A stretch of DNA of 64,000 nt from Glaciecola sp. (GTDB lineage: Bacteria; Pseudomonadota; Gammaproteobacteria; Enterobacterales; Alteromonadaceae), in contig JAQXDG010000081.1 in NCBI GenBank assembly GCA_029251505.1, forward strand, positions 48,758 to 112,757. Reading direction: 5' to 3'. Of the stretch, positions 9,681 through 18,144 are shown one piece after another; the first letter of the stretch is position 1, and the number at the start of each line of letters is the position of its first letter. The position numbers and the translations under genes are program-made. The notes below the pieces were generated by a model, which was given only the letters and a program-made list of their open reading frames with translations, was not told the DNA's origin and did not search any database.

Positions 9681-10355
9681 TTATAGGATGAATGGGATCT
9701 CATTGCGGTAATCAACCACACTTGGAAATTCCGTTACTCCTCGTAACGGTTTACGACTGTCTGGATTGTCCACACACAACAAATGTGCAATACCAAAGGT
9801 TTTCGCGGCATGTAAAATCGGAATACTATCATCGACGAACAATGTACGTTGCGGATCAAATGGGACATCTTGCTGTAAGGCTCGCCATAGCTGTTGCGAT
9901 TCTTTAGTTACGCCATAATCGTGAGTCGAAATTAATCGTGTAATATGTGAATCTAACTGTGTCATTTCTACTTTTAACGATAAACTCCCCCGATGTGCAT
10001 TCGTCACTAGCACGACTTCTCGTCCACTATTTTTCAGCGCATCTAAAAATGGGATAGTATCGTCGCGCAACGTAATGAGATGTTGAATTTCTCGCTTGGC
10101 AGAGACAATATCTAAGTCGAGTTTTTCTTGCCAAAAATCTAAACAATACCATTGAATTTCACCAAATACTTTAGCGCATTCAGCGGTCATATAAGCCTTG
10201 GTCTGTGCTAGGGGTTGGTTCAATTTCTCCGCTAATTTTTGCGGTATCACCTCCAACCAAAAATGATTATCAAAGTGCAGATCGAGTAACGTCCCATCCA
10301 TATCAAGTAACACTGTATCAATTTGTGACCATGGGACAAGCGGGTCATGTTGCAT
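9681..10355 (-). CDS. yrfG: HAD-family GMP/IMP nucleotidase YrfG
   Basis: Haloacid-dehalogenase phosphatase; YrfG of E. coli dephosphorylates GMP and IMP. Motif I, VLLDMDGTLLD, occurs near the start with the two catalytic Asp. Motif II is VLVTNAHRGS, and motif IV contains LFVDDSIPIL. The LDLHFDNHFW segment right after motif I is a YrfG signature. The ORF track begins 16 codons earlier. I chose the ATG at 10355 (MQHDPLVPW) because it aligns with E. coli YrfG and follows AAGGAAAATTGTT, a good ribosome site. The resulting protein has 224 residues. It is divergent from nudE, with a 75-bp shared promoter region, as in Shewanella-type genomes. Confidence 0.9.
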   Translation of the reverse strand: MQHDPLVPWSQIDTVLLDMDGTLLDLHFDNHFWLEVIPQKLAEKLNQPLAQTKAYMTAECAKVFGEIQWYCLDFWQEKLDLDIVSAKREIQHLITLRDDTIPFLDALKNSGREVVLVTNAHRGSLSLKVEMTQLDSHITRLISTHDYGVTKESQQLWRALQQDVPFDPQRTLFVDDSIPILHAAKTFGIAHLLCVDNPDSRKPLRGVTEFPSVVDYRNEIPFIL

Positions 10356-10430
10356 AACAATTTTCCTTATATCTGCAAGTAAAAAGGGGTATGATAAAAC
10401 CATTCATTGCTAATGTAACGTAAATCATTG

Positions 10431-11003
10431 ATGAGCAAAATAGATCCCAACAAACCCTTACCCGAAATCACTCATCGCACAATTGTTGCACGGAGTAAAT
10501 TCTTTCGCATTGAGCAAGTTGATTTAACTTTTTCCAACGGTGCCACACGGCAATTTGAACGCATGGCGGGTAAAGGTCATGGGGCAGTCATGATTGTGCC
10601 TTTTTATGATGATGATCATATTTTGCTGATCCGCGAATACGGAGCAGGCACACATCAATACGAATTAGGTTTCCCCAAGGGACTGATTGATGCTGGCGAA
10701 ACGCCGTTTCAAGCTGCTAATCGTGAACTTAAAGAAGAAGCCGGCTATGGTGCCAACGACTTATCTGACCTGATAAATGTCAGTATGGCTCCAACATTTT
10801 TTAATGCTAAGATGCATATCGTTATTGCCAAGGATTTATACCCTGAGCGCCTTGAAGGTGATGAACCCGAGCCTCTTGAGGTCGTTAAATGGCCCTTATC
10901 CAATATTGACGAATTATTAGCCAGAGATGATTTTACCGAAGCACGGAGTATAGCTGCGCTGCTTTTGATAGATAAACAACACAATGCAAATGCTATTAAG
11001 TGA
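10431..11003 (+). CDS. nudE: ADP compounds hydrolase NudE (Nudix)
   Basis: Nudix hydrolase acting on ADP-ribose, diadenosine polyphosphates and NADH in the cytoplasm. The complete Nudix box GX5EX7REUXEEXGU is present as GLIDAGETPFQAANRELKEEAGYG. The N-terminal ITHRTIVARSKFFRIEQVDLTFSNG and the later MAPTFFNAKMHIVIAKDLYP are NudE-type flanks. The track uses a TTG at 10428; the adjacent ATG at 10431 is the sensible start. It is the first gene of a two-gene unit with cysQ, a conserved pairing in Gammaproteobacteria. Confidence 0.94.
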   Translation: MSKIDPNKPLPEITHRTIVARSKFFRIEQVDLTFSNGATRQFERMAGKGHGAVMIVPFYDDDHILLIREYGAGTHQYELGFPKGLIDAGETPFQAANRELKEEAGYGANDLSDLINVSMAPTFFNAKMHIVIAKDLYPERLEGDEPEPLEVVKWPLSNIDELLARDDFTEARSIAALLLIDKQHNANAIK

Positions 11004-11010
11004 GCCTTTT

Positions 11011-11829
11011 ATGCCATATCAACATTTACTTACCATTGCTCAAGATGCTGCCAAATTAGCTGGCGAAGCGGTCCTAGAAATCTACGATAGCGGCGATTTT
11101 ACCGAATATAGCAAAGACGACGATTCACCGGTTACCAGTGCAGATTATAGAGCCAATGAAATTATCATGGCGTTACTGCAGCAACATACACCGGATATTC
11201 CGATCATGTCCGAAGAAACAGAGCAGTTACAATTATCCGACCGTGCTGCATGGCAACGCTATTGGCTAATTGACCCTATTGATGGCACCCAAGAATTCAT
11301 TGCCCGCAGTGGTGATTTCGCTGTCAACATTGCGCTTATTGAAAATAACGAACCGGTTATTGGTGTGATTTACTGGCCTGCTGGGGAAAGCTTATATTAT
11401 GCGGTCAAAGGTAAAGGCGCATTTAAATCTTGCGCAGTCGAAAACAAACAGATTCATGTAAAGACATTTGTCGATCCGGCTAATGATCCCGTTGTTATTG
11501 CAATTAGCCGCAGACAAAAACGTGAAAATGTCCTCAAACGCTTAGATCAAGCCCGCACTTATCAAACGTTACCAGCAGGAAGCTGTTCTCTCAAAGCGTG
11601 CTTTATTGCCGAAGGTAAAGCTGACTTCTTCATGCGTTTAGGCGTGACTGGAGAGTGGGATACCGGTGCATCACAATGTATTGTATCTGAAGCTGGTGGG
11701 TTAATTCGTTCTGTAGATTTTGAGCCCATGAGTTACAATCAACGTGAATCACTCGAAAATCCAAACTTTGTCGTGTTAGGCGATCAATCGGTTGATTGGG
11801 CAGCCTTAGTTAACTATTACATTGATTAA
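11011..11829 (+). CDS. cysQ: 3'(2'),5'-bisphosphate nucleotidase CysQ
   Basis: Inositol-monophosphatase-fold enzyme that hydrolyses PAP (3'-phosphoadenosine 5'-phosphate), a by-product of sulfate assimilation, at the cytoplasmic face. Metal-binding motifs are present: the SEE dyad at about 67-69, DPIDGTQEF at 88-96, and the C-terminal WDTGASQCIVSEAGG. The ORF track begins at an upstream ATG inside nudE. I chose ATG 11011 (MPYQHLLTIAQDAAK) because it matches the family N-terminus and lies six bases after AAGTGAG. That gives 272 residues. The overlap-free short gap to nudE indicates co-transcription. Confidence 0.93.
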   Translation: MPYQHLLTIAQDAAKLAGEAVLEIYDSGDFTEYSKDDDSPVTSADYRANEIIMALLQQHTPDIPIMSEETEQLQLSDRAAWQRYWLIDPIDGTQEFIARSGDFAVNIALIENNEPVIGVIYWPAGESLYYAVKGKGAFKSCAVENKQIHVKTFVDPANDPVVIAISRRQKRENVLKRLDQARTYQTLPAGSCSLKACFIAEGKADFFMRLGVTGEWDTGASQCIVSEAGGLIRSVDFEPMSYNQRESLENPNFVVLGDQSVDWAALVNYYID

Positions 11830-12048
11830 CTACTCTTGGTATTCTTGCGCATCTACGATATTAACACTCTCGTATAATTCAGAATACACTAACACCGCTT
11901 CACCTGAGCGCAATTTAGCAATCACTTGTTGTACCTTGGTGTCCAAGGGGACTTCTTCGGCGCCATAATCAGTGCCCTCGCGTAACACATAGGATTCTGC
12001 CACACTATACAAGATATCGGCGCTTAGTTCTTGGATAGGGATTATCAT
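11830..12048 (-). CDS. yheU: YheU family protein (UPF0270)
   Basis: Small soluble protein of 72 residues in the UPF0270 family. The hallmark start MIIPIQELSADILYSVAESYVLREGTDYG and the EVPLDTKVQQVIAKLRSGEAVLVYSE segment are clear. The function is unknown; in E. coli and Vibrio it sits next to the hydrolase gene yheT, as here. Its start overlaps the end of yheT by four bases (ATGA), so translation is coupled. The stop is immediately next to the convergent cysQ stop, with no spacer. Confidence 0.92.
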   Translation of the reverse strand: MIIPIQELSADILYSVAESYVLREGTDYGAEEVPLDTKVQQVIAKLRSGEAVLVYSELYESVNIVDAQEYQE

Positions 12049-13082
12049 TTTGTTACTCCTGAGTGCCCACTCCTATTTTGCTCCAAAGCAAGCTGCTCAG
12101 TAATAAATGCCACTAGTCGAGTTCCTAACCATGTTGATGTCGACCATGGCGTACCTTGTGCAAATCCCACATGTCCGCCGCGTGGACTATATTCGTAGGC
12201 AACACTGGGCGATAATGCTTGTGCGCCAGGTACTACCGCTTGATTCATAAAGGGATCATCCAACGCGTGCAGGACTAACGTCGGTACCGTAATATATTTT
12301 AAAAACTGCATCCCAGAGCATTTTTGATAGTAGTCATTTGCACTGGCAAAACCATGCAGTGGAGCCGTAATATTTTCATCGAACTTTTCAAACGTATCCA
12401 GATTGTTGATCTGTGATTCATCGATGCGGACTTTACCTTTGTAGTCTAATTGAGTGAATTTTTGCATTAAGGTCGAACGCATGCTGTTAAGCAGCTTACG
12501 TTGATATACTTGCGAAAATCCTTCAGATATGGCCTTAGCACACTCATCTAAACGCAACGGAGCTGATACACTGACACATGCCGAAAAAGGATTATCCACT
12601 TTGGTTTCACCCGCTAATTTCAACAACATATTACCGCCTAGCGAATACCCAACACCGCATAATGGGATATCAGGATAGCGCTGGCGCAATTTTTCGGTAA
12701 ACCACAATGCATCCGACGTTTCACCACTGTGATAAGCTCGATGAGTACGGTTAGGTTCGCCGCTGCAGCCACGAAAATGCATCAACACCACTTGCCAGGG
12801 TTTACCCAGACATGTCTGCACCATATCTTGAATATAATGTGAATCTTTAGAGCCTTCTAAGCCATGAAATAATACCACGACCGCTTGCGTCTCTTGCGGC
12901 TTGGGTCCCCATGCGAGATCCAAAAAGTCGCCATCCGGCGTATCTACACGCTCCATTGTCATTGGAACAAGACCCCTTTTCCCAAAAAAACGTGGCCAGA
13001 TGGTTTGCAAATGTGGATTTTTACACCAAGCAGGTGCTTGATAGGCGGCTAGATATTTTTGTCCAAATTGTGTGTTAAACAC
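12045..13082 (-). CDS. yheT: Alpha/beta hydrolase YheT
   Basis: Serine hydrolase of the YheT/ABHD1-3 family; a true substrate is not established for the bacterial members. The N-terminal PAWCKNPHLQTIWPRFF motif is diagnostic. FHGLEGSKDSHY forms the oxyanion region, GVGYSLGGN carries the nucleophile elbow, HALDDPFM provides the acid, and RGGHVGFA the catalytic His. The start is a GTG overlapping the end of the upstream gene by 8 bases. The next ATG would delete the conserved N-terminus, so the GTG is preferred. It is part of the operon yheS, TIGR02444, yheT, yheU. Confidence 0.92.
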   Translation of the reverse strand: MFNTQFGQKYLAAYQAPAWCKNPHLQTIWPRFFGKRGLVPMTMERVDTPDGDFLDLAWGPKPQETQAVVVLFHGLEGSKDSHYIQDMVQTCLGKPWQVVLMHFRGCSGEPNRTHRAYHSGETSDALWFTEKLRQRYPDIPLCGVGYSLGGNMLLKLAGETKVDNPFSACVSVSAPLRLDECAKAISEGFSQVYQRKLLNSMRSTLMQKFTQLDYKGKVRIDESQINNLDTFEKFDENITAPLHGFASANDYYQKCSGMQFLKYITVPTLVLHALDDPFMNQAVVPGAQALSPSVAYEYSPRGGHVGFAQGTPWSTSTWLGTRLVAFITEQLALEQNRSGHSGVTK

Positions 13083-13641
13083 TAGGCAATGCTCGCTGTG
13101 CTATAGATTCAATGTCTTTGGTAAGGGCGATAGCACCATTTTTCAAGACTTGATCCGAAATGTTATTGGCAATGTGCCCGTGCAAGTATAACCGAGTTTG
13201 CTGTAAGCGCATGTCTTTGTCGTTACCGTCATTAGTGTCAAGCAGTTGATCGTTAAGATGGGTTAATGCCCATTGAATCATCGCTTTTTGCTGTCTTTGC
13301 TCCGCAGCAAGCTCAGTGCTAAGAGCGGCTTTGTAGTCTGCGGAAGTTTTATCGCTGTGCGCTAAGCGAGCTTGACGAATCGGAGCAACATCGTTGTCAT
13401 GGGAATGCACAATTACCGTATTGAGTTGTTGTAGATTGTCCGCCGATAATACTCGATATCCACGCACATCACACCAAATCGCAAATAGCAGCCCGTTAAC
13501 ATGCCCATGATATTGATCTTGCCAGGCTATGCAATGTGCTTGCATACTCGGTAGTCCATATACCTTTACCGAGAACGCCCAGAAGTCATCGACCCAGATT
13601 TTGAGCACCGATATATCGTGGTTATCATTAGCAGAAGACAT
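13075..13641 (-). CDS. TIGR02444 family protein (DUF2390)
   Basis: Uncharacterised 188-residue soluble protein. The N-terminal pattern FWAFSVKVYGLPSMQAHCIAWQDQYHGHVNGLLFAIW is the signature of the TIGR02444/DUF2390 family, which is found beside yheS and yheT in many marine Gammaproteobacteria. The rest is mostly charged and helical, with an Ala/Gln-rich stretch (AALSTELAAEQRQQKAMIQWALTHL). The ATG overlaps the yheS stop as TAATG. Function is unknown; context suggests only co-expression with the ABC-F protein. Confidence 0.88.
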   Translation of the reverse strand: MSSANDNHDISVLKIWVDDFWAFSVKVYGLPSMQAHCIAWQDQYHGHVNGLLFAIWCDVRGYRVLSADNLQQLNTVIVHSHDNDVAPIRQARLAHSDKTSADYKAALSTELAAEQRQQKAMIQWALTHLNDQLLDTNDGNDKDMRLQQTRLYLHGHIANNISDQVLKNGAIALTKDIESIAQRALPSV

Positions 13642-15581
13642 TAAGCAAACTGCTCATCAAATTCGGTTTGCGCTTCTTCTAGTGCTTCTTGGGCTTCGCA
13701 CCATGTTTCTTCGGCACTATCGTGTGCTTGTGTACTACTTGCTTGCTCAGAAAGTAATGTTTTGAGCTGTGCCTTTTGGCTATCTTCATACACACTAGGA
13801 TCGCTTAATGCAGCTTCAATCTGAGTTAATTTTGCTTGTGCGCGTTCCATGGCTTGTTCACTTTGGGTAATTTGTTTTCTCAAGGCCGCTGTCGCTTTTC
13901 GAAATTCGGCTTCTAAGCGTTTTTGAGTTTTGCGATCCACCGCAGTCGTATTACTGCTGTTAGCTTCATTGGGTGCCGATTGTTTGGCATTATCGGCCTG
14001 GCGCTCTTTTTTAGTTTCGTTTAATACCCATTGGGTATAGTCATCCAAATCACCACTAAATACGGCGACTTCTCCAGCATCAACCAAGTAAAAATCTTCG
14101 CACACCGAGGCTAATAATGTTCGGTCATGTGATACCAACACCATCGCACCGGTAAACCCTTGTAACGCAAAATTCAGCGCATCTCGCATTTCAAGATCCA
14201 AGTGGTTTGTCGGCTCATCGAGCAACAACAAATTGGGTTTGCGATATACAATCAACGCTAAGGCTAAGCGGGCTTTTTCACCACCAGACATTGGCTTAAC
14301 GATACTGGTTGCTTCATCACCATGAAAGCCAAATCCCCCTAAATAATCACGCAAGGCTTGCTCCGTCGCAGCACGATCGATGTGTTGTAAATGCGACAAT
14401 GGCGATCCTGCCATATCTAACGTATCCACTTGATGCTGAGCAAAATAGCCGATATCTAAGCCTTGTGAGGTCGTGTACTCACCGCTCATAGGCTGGTGTG
14501 CTTGGGCTAACAACTTAATTAAGGTCGATTTACCTGCGCCATTGCGTCCGAGCAAACCGATACGACTACCAGGCACCAAATTAAGTTTAACCTCATGGAG
14601 GATTACGTTATCGCCATAACCAATTTTGACTTTTTCCATTGCAACTAATGGATTGGGTAATTTAGCCGGCGGCAAAAACTCAAAACTAAAAGCACTTTGG
14701 GCATGCACAGGGGCAATTTCTTGCATTTTTTCTAGCTGTTTAATCCGGCTCTGTGCTTGTTTAGCTTTACTCGCCTTGGCTTTGAAACGATCGATAAACG
14801 ATTGCAAATGGGCGGTTTTGGCTTGTTGTTTGGTGTATTCTAACTGTTGTAAACGCAAGCGTTCAGAACGTTGACGTTGATAACTCGTATAATTCCCTTT
14901 GTAATGCAGCAATGTTGCAGATTCAAAGGACAGGACATGTTGCGCTATCGCATCGATAAAGGATTTATCATGTGAAATAAGCAGCAAGGTACCCGGGTAT
15001 TTTTGCAACCATTTCTCTAGCCAAATAACAGCGTCTAAATCTAAATGGTTGGTCGGCTCATCAAGTAACAAAATATCCGATGGACATAATAGTGCTTGCG
15101 CTAAGTTTAAGCGCATGCGCCAACCACCTGAGAAATCACTAACTGGTCGCGTCAATGCTTCGTTATTAAAACCTAGCCCCGCTAAGATAGTCGCTGCGCG
15201 GGCTTGCACATCGTAGGCACCGGCATCTTGTAATTGAGCATGTAATTGACCAATTAATTCCCCTTTTTCTTGTTGTTCAGCTGTCGCTAATTGCGATTGC
15301 AACGCCATCAAGTGTTTATCACCACTAATGACATAATCAAGTGCAGGCTCATCAGTATTAGGAGTATGCTGGGCGACCGCAACCATGCGCCATTCTTTAG
15401 GGATGTGGTACGAACCCGTCTCTAAGCTCAGTTGCTGTTGCAGTAACGCAAATAAGCTAGATTTACCACACCCGTTAGCACCAATGATGGCACATTTTTG
15501 ACCGGGGAAAATATCTAAACTGCTAGGCTCAAGTAAGGTTTTCGTGCCTCGCATAAAAGAGATATTGTTAAGTTTGATCAT
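13641..15581 (-). CDS. yheS: ABC-F family ATPase YheS
   Basis: Soluble ribosome-associated ATPase of the ABC-F class (YheS subfamily), lacking membrane domains. The first nucleotide-binding domain has GANGCGKSS (Walker A), FSGGWRMRL (signature) and LLLDEPTNHLD (Walker B). The second has GRNGAGKST, MSGGEKARL and LLLDEPTNHLD. A basic interdomain linker rich in Lys/Gln/Arg lies around residues 240-290, and a C-terminal coiled coil (about 560-640) is rich in Ala, Gln and Glu. At 646 residues it matches YheS. Known YheS relatives act on stalled or blocked ribosomes. It is first in the minus-strand yhe operon. Confidence 0.95.
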   Translation of the reverse strand: MIKLNNISFMRGTKTLLEPSSLDIFPGQKCAIIGANGCGKSSLFALLQQQLSLETGSYHIPKEWRMVAVAQHTPNTDEPALDYVISGDKHLMALQSQLATAEQQEKGELIGQLHAQLQDAGAYDVQARAATILAGLGFNNEALTRPVSDFSGGWRMRLNLAQALLCPSDILLLDEPTNHLDLDAVIWLEKWLQKYPGTLLLISHDKSFIDAIAQHVLSFESATLLHYKGNYTSYQRQRSERLRLQQLEYTKQQAKTAHLQSFIDRFKAKASKAKQAQSRIKQLEKMQEIAPVHAQSAFSFEFLPPAKLPNPLVAMEKVKIGYGDNVILHEVKLNLVPGSRIGLLGRNGAGKSTLIKLLAQAHQPMSGEYTTSQGLDIGYFAQHQVDTLDMAGSPLSHLQHIDRAATEQALRDYLGGFGFHGDEATSIVKPMSGGEKARLALALIVYRKPNLLLLDEPTNHLDLEMRDALNFALQGFTGAMVLVSHDRTLLASVCEDFYLVDAGEVAVFSGDLDDYTQWVLNETKKERQADNAKQSAPNEANSSNTTAVDRKTQKRLEAEFRKATAALRKQITQSEQAMERAQAKLTQIEAALSDPSVYEDSQKAQLKTLLSEQASSTQAHDSAEETWCEAQEALEEAQTEFDEQFA

Positions 15582-15775
15582 AAATAAATAGTTCGGTGCC
15601 GGTAATGAATTCGCGCAGCATTATAGCATTATGCGCATTATACGTACCACCATTGACTCACATTTAACATCAGATCAGATCGACATATGGGTTAATATTA
15701 ATTGCAGTAACCTAATTATGCGCTTTTCACGTATAATAAATAAAATTAAATCTCCTTTAACACTAGGTAAACGTG

Positions 15776-15979
15776 ATGACGAATAAACTACGTAAACGCT
15801 TCATTGCAGGTGCAACCTGTCCAAAATGTAAATCCATAGATTCCATCATGTTGTATTTTGAAAACAACGTCGAAAAACTCCAATGTGTCAAATGTGATTA
15901 TAAAGATGTGCAGTCAGCAACGGATGTGTCAGCACAAGTCGCCGCTTCAGCCGATGTCATTGGGGTATTTAAGCCGTAA
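15776..15979 (+). CDS. yheV: YheV family putative zinc-ribbon protein
   Basis: Small 67-residue protein with two CxxC pairs, CPKCKS and CVKCDY, about 20 residues apart, forming a zinc ribbon as in E. coli YheV. The conserved N-terminus TNKLRKRFIAGATCPKC is a YheV signature. The track calls a GTG at 15773; the next codon is ATG (15776) and is the likely start, with AGG about nine bases upstream. A TATAAT at 15732-15737 could be its -10 element. It is divergent from yheS, as in other Gammaproteobacteria. No function is established. Confidence 0.9.
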   Translation: MTNKLRKRFIAGATCPKCKSIDSIMLYFENNVEKLQCVKCDYKDVQSATDVSAQVAASADVIGVFKP

Positions 15980-16093
15980 TTAATGCTTTGTGTTTAGATT
16001 GATTACAGGCTAAGCTAGGTAAATGCAGTTTTTTTTACACTGCCGCTACATATTTTTAACAACATCAATCACACGTATTTTCGAGAAGGATCA

Positions 16094-16333
16094 ATGCCTA
16101 TGCCATTTAATACTGAATTAACCGCAGAACTAAACCTTATCCTTAAGTTTCCCAGCACGAGTTTAATGCAAGGGCTCAAGATCCATCATGATGCAAATCC
16201 TGACGTGATCGCAGCAGCAAAACGATTATTTGATAAAGGGATTGTCACGCAAGCCGATGGTGGTTATTTAACAAATTTAGGCTACGATTTAGCTGATCAT
16301 GCCAAAGTCATTCAAGCTGCATTAGAGCATTAA
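16094..16333 (+). CDS. TIGR02647 family protein
   Basis: Conserved 79-residue protein. The pattern FNTELTAELNLILKFPSTSLMQGLKIHHDA followed by AAAKRLFDKGIVTQADGGYLTNLG matches the TIGR02647 family of Pseudomonas and Shewanella. Members are sometimes labelled DNA-binding, but no function is proven. The last 45 residues read like a small winged-helix (Phe-Asp-Lys-Gly then Gly-Gly-Tyr-Leu-Thr). The ATG at 16094 has AGAAGGA five bases upstream; the ATG two codons later is an alternative. It converges on slyX. Confidence 0.85.
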   Translation: MPMPFNTELTAELNLILKFPSTSLMQGLKIHHDANPDVIAAAKRLFDKGIVTQADGGYLTNLGYDLADHAKVIQAALEH

Positions 16334-16380
16334 CAGCTCATTACTTAACAATGAGTCAATCATATCTTACATATATTAAA

Positions 16381-16641
16381 TTAATAATGTGGAGGTGGAG
16401 CTTCTTCATCTTGAGTTGCAATATTTGATGGTTGCATCGATTTAAGACGTTCCACCATGTGATTCATTTTATAGGTTATTTGTGCAAGTTGCTGTTGCTG
16501 TTGTGATAATGCATCATTAAGCGACTCTATAGTATCATCTTGAAACGCAACCTTACTTTCCAGATCCACGATGCGCGTATCTAGTTCATTCATTAATTCC
16601 GCATTCAAAACGGATGGAACTGTTGTCATATTTTTTGTCAT
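16381..16641 (-). CDS. slyX: SlyX family protein
   Basis: Small coiled-coil protein of unknown function. The end, MQPSNIATQDEEAPPPHY, is the strongly conserved SlyX C-terminus, and the middle (DLESKVAFQDDTIESLNDALSQQQQQLAQITYKMNHMVERL) is a long amphipathic helix. The ORF track extends to 16725, but the extra N-terminus has no counterpart in the family. Candidate starts are the ATGs at 16641, 16629 and 16593 (86, 82 and 70 residues). None has a strong ribosome site, and 16593 gives a length closest to E. coli SlyX. Adjacent to fkpA on the other side of a small lipoprotein gene, a conserved association. Confidence 0.85.
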   Translation of the reverse strand: MTKNMTTVPSVLNAELMNELDTRIVDLESKVAFQDDTIESLNDALSQQQQQLAQITYKMNHMVERLKSMQPSNIATQDEEAPPPHY

Positions 16642-16703
16642 GGTTGATAAACTTAATAATATCGATAACGGTAGTTTACCATTAACCCGATAGGATAGTA
16701 CAT

Positions 16704-17048
16704 TTACGGTGTCGGTAAATTCCACACTTCAGCATAGCCGCTGGAACTCAATGAAATCATCTGCTGTTCATCCAACAATACCGTCGATACACGACTAGTA
16801 TGGCGAAAATTAAATTTTTGACGATTTTGTTGCAACGACCAGACAGAAATTCCGTTATTAATACTCGAAACAACCGAAAGATTAGCTTTAGCATTAATAT
16901 CAGCAGCCAGAGCGCCTCCGACGGATTGATCGGTTTGTCCTGTCGATTCCGTTTCGGCAAGCCCGCAACCACTGAGCCAGATTGTAAATAAAACCAACAA
17001 AATAGGCTTAAATGGTTGGAAAATGGAACTTTTTAAAGTAGATTGCAT
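16704..17048 (-). CDS. Short lipoprotein with a single WD40-like segment, possibly an internally deleted remnant
   Basis: The 114-residue product begins with a lipoprotein signal (hydrophobic LLVLFTIWLSGC, lipobox LSGC). After a Gln/Thr/Ser-rich linker it has NNGISVWSLQQNRQKFNFRH, which reads like the first blade of a WD40 beta-propeller. A second fragment ending SSSGYAEVWNLPTP reads like a final blade. A propeller needs six or seven blades (about 300 residues), so this cannot fold as one alone. Either the middle blades have been deleted in frame or this is a family of short proteins I do not know. The GTG three codons upstream was not used. It lies upstream of slyX and is divergent from fkpA. 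Confidence 0.6.
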   Translation of the reverse strand: MQSTLKSSIFQPFKPILLVLFTIWLSGCGLAETESTGQTDQSVGGALAADINAKANLSVVSSINNGISVWSLQQNRQKFNFRHTSRVSTVLLDEQQMISLSSSGYAEVWNLPTP

Positions 17049-17121
17049 CAATACCACGCTAACTTATTTTACTGGGTGTATATTTACCCAACCCATCCTC
17101 ACATAATGGAGAATTATTATA

Positions 17122-17880
17122 ATGAAACAGTCTTTAGCTGCCATCGCAGTCTTATCAGTATTAGGTTTAACGGCCTGTGGCGAACAAACTGAAGCAACAA
17201 CTGCTTCGCCTGAGACACAAGCAACTTCAGCAGCAAGTTTAGAAACTCCAGTTGCACGTCAATCGTATTCGATTGGTGCAAGCATGGGATCATTTGCATT
17301 AAGCCGTCAAAAGCAACTGGTTGAACTCGATATGACACTGGATATGGAAATCGTTCGTCAAGGTTTTAACGATGCATTAAATGGTCAACCCGCGCTAAGC
17401 TTAGAAGAAATGCAAACTATTATCCGTAATTCAGACCAAGAAGTACGTGCTAAACAAGAAGCTGCCGCTTCGGTTAGTGCACAACAAAACGTGGATGCCG
17501 GCAAGGCATTTTTAGCTGAAAACGCAGCCAAAGAAGGCGTTACAGTTACCGAATCTGGCTTACAGTATGAAGTATTGGTAGAAGGCACTGGCGTTAAACC
17601 ATTAGCAACGGATACAGTAAAAGTACATTACAAAGGCACATTAATTGATGGTACTGAATTTGATTCATCGTACTCACGTGGTGAACCAGCAGAATTTCCA
17701 TTAAACCGTGTCATTCCGGGTTGGACTGAAGGCGTTCAACTTATGAGTGAAGGAAGTAAGTTTAAGTTCGTTATCCCTTCAGAACTTGCCTACGGTGAAC
17801 GCGCAACAGGAAGCATTACGCCAAATTCAACATTGGTATTTGAAGTGGAATTATTAGACGTTTTAAACGACGAAGAGTAA
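17122..17880 (+). CDS. fkpA: FKBP-type peptidyl-prolyl cis-trans isomerase (FkpA/Mip type), lipoprotein signal
   Basis: Envelope chaperone and proline isomerase. The N-terminus MKQSLAAIAVLSVLGLTAC ends in a lipobox with Cys at 19 and Gly at +2, predicting a lipidated protein rather than the soluble E. coli FkpA. Residues 45-130 are the helical dimerisation domain (QSYSIGASMGSFALSRQ). Residues about 150-248 are the FKBP domain, with VKVHYKGTLIDGTEFDSSYSRG, IPGWTEGVQLM and IPSELAYGERATG active-site segments intact. The ATG follows GGAGAATTATTATA. A strong terminator lies about 85 bases after the stop. At 252 residues it is full length. Confidence 0.93.
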   Translation: MKQSLAAIAVLSVLGLTACGEQTEATTASPETQATSAASLETPVARQSYSIGASMGSFALSRQKQLVELDMTLDMEIVRQGFNDALNGQPALSLEEMQTIIRNSDQEVRAKQEAAASVSAQQNVDAGKAFLAENAAKEGVTVTESGLQYEVLVEGTGVKPLATDTVKVHYKGTLIDGTEFDSSYSRGEPAEFPLNRVIPGWTEGVQLMSEGSKFKFVIPSELAYGERATGSITPNSTLVFEVELLDVLNDEE

Positions 17881-17919
17881 GGTTAGACGATTAGAGTTAG
17901 ATTTGCGCTGTGACGCCGA

Positions 17920-17939
17920 TCTATCGACTAGTCGATAGA
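17920..17939. repeat. Perfect 20-bp palindrome downstream of fkpA
   Basis: TCTATCGACTAGTCGATAGA reads the same on both strands, with CTAG at its centre. It lies 39 bases after the fkpA stop and before its terminator, so it would form a 3' UTR hairpin in the fkpA message, or act as a protein-binding site in DNA. A similar CTAG-centred palindrome follows ilvC. Confidence 0.8.
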
Positions 17940-17962
17940 ATCAGATTACTCTCGAATTAGAC

Positions 17963-17990
17963 AAACCCATTACGCGTTAATGGGTTTTTT
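17963..17990 (+). terminator. Rho-independent terminator after fkpA
   Basis: Inverted repeat AAACCCATTA / TAATGGGTTT with a five-base loop (CGCGT), followed by six Ts. It is placed to end the fkpA transcript before the bufferin operon. Confidence 0.9.
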
Positions 17991-18144
17991 ATATCTTTGC
18001 GTTACCCCATTAATTGGTTATATTTTTGCTTAATCAATGAAAGATAATTGGTAAAGTATCGGTCTTAATGATAGTTATTGGGCTGCATTCCTAATATTCG
18101 CTTTGTACTTACGTATATTTAATATTGAAAAAAGGAAGACCATT

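Noticed and set aside
15582-15772. Possible small RNA or ORF in yheS-yheV gap
   Set aside because: It holds promoter-like AT-rich sequence (TATAAT at 15732-15737) but no ORF with ribosome site or convincing terminator.
16337-16355. CTCATT/AATGAG hairpin between the TIGR02647 gene and slyX as terminator
   Set aside because: The stem is only six pairs and no T-run follows on either strand.
16642-16725. N-terminal extension of SlyX
   Set aside because: The extra residues are hydrophobic, absent from the SlyX family, and overlap the end of the upstream lipoprotein gene.
18060-18090. Possible Fur box upstream of bufA (AATGATAGTTATT)
   Set aside because: Only one arm fits the Fur 7-1-7 pattern; symmetry is poor, so it was not called.
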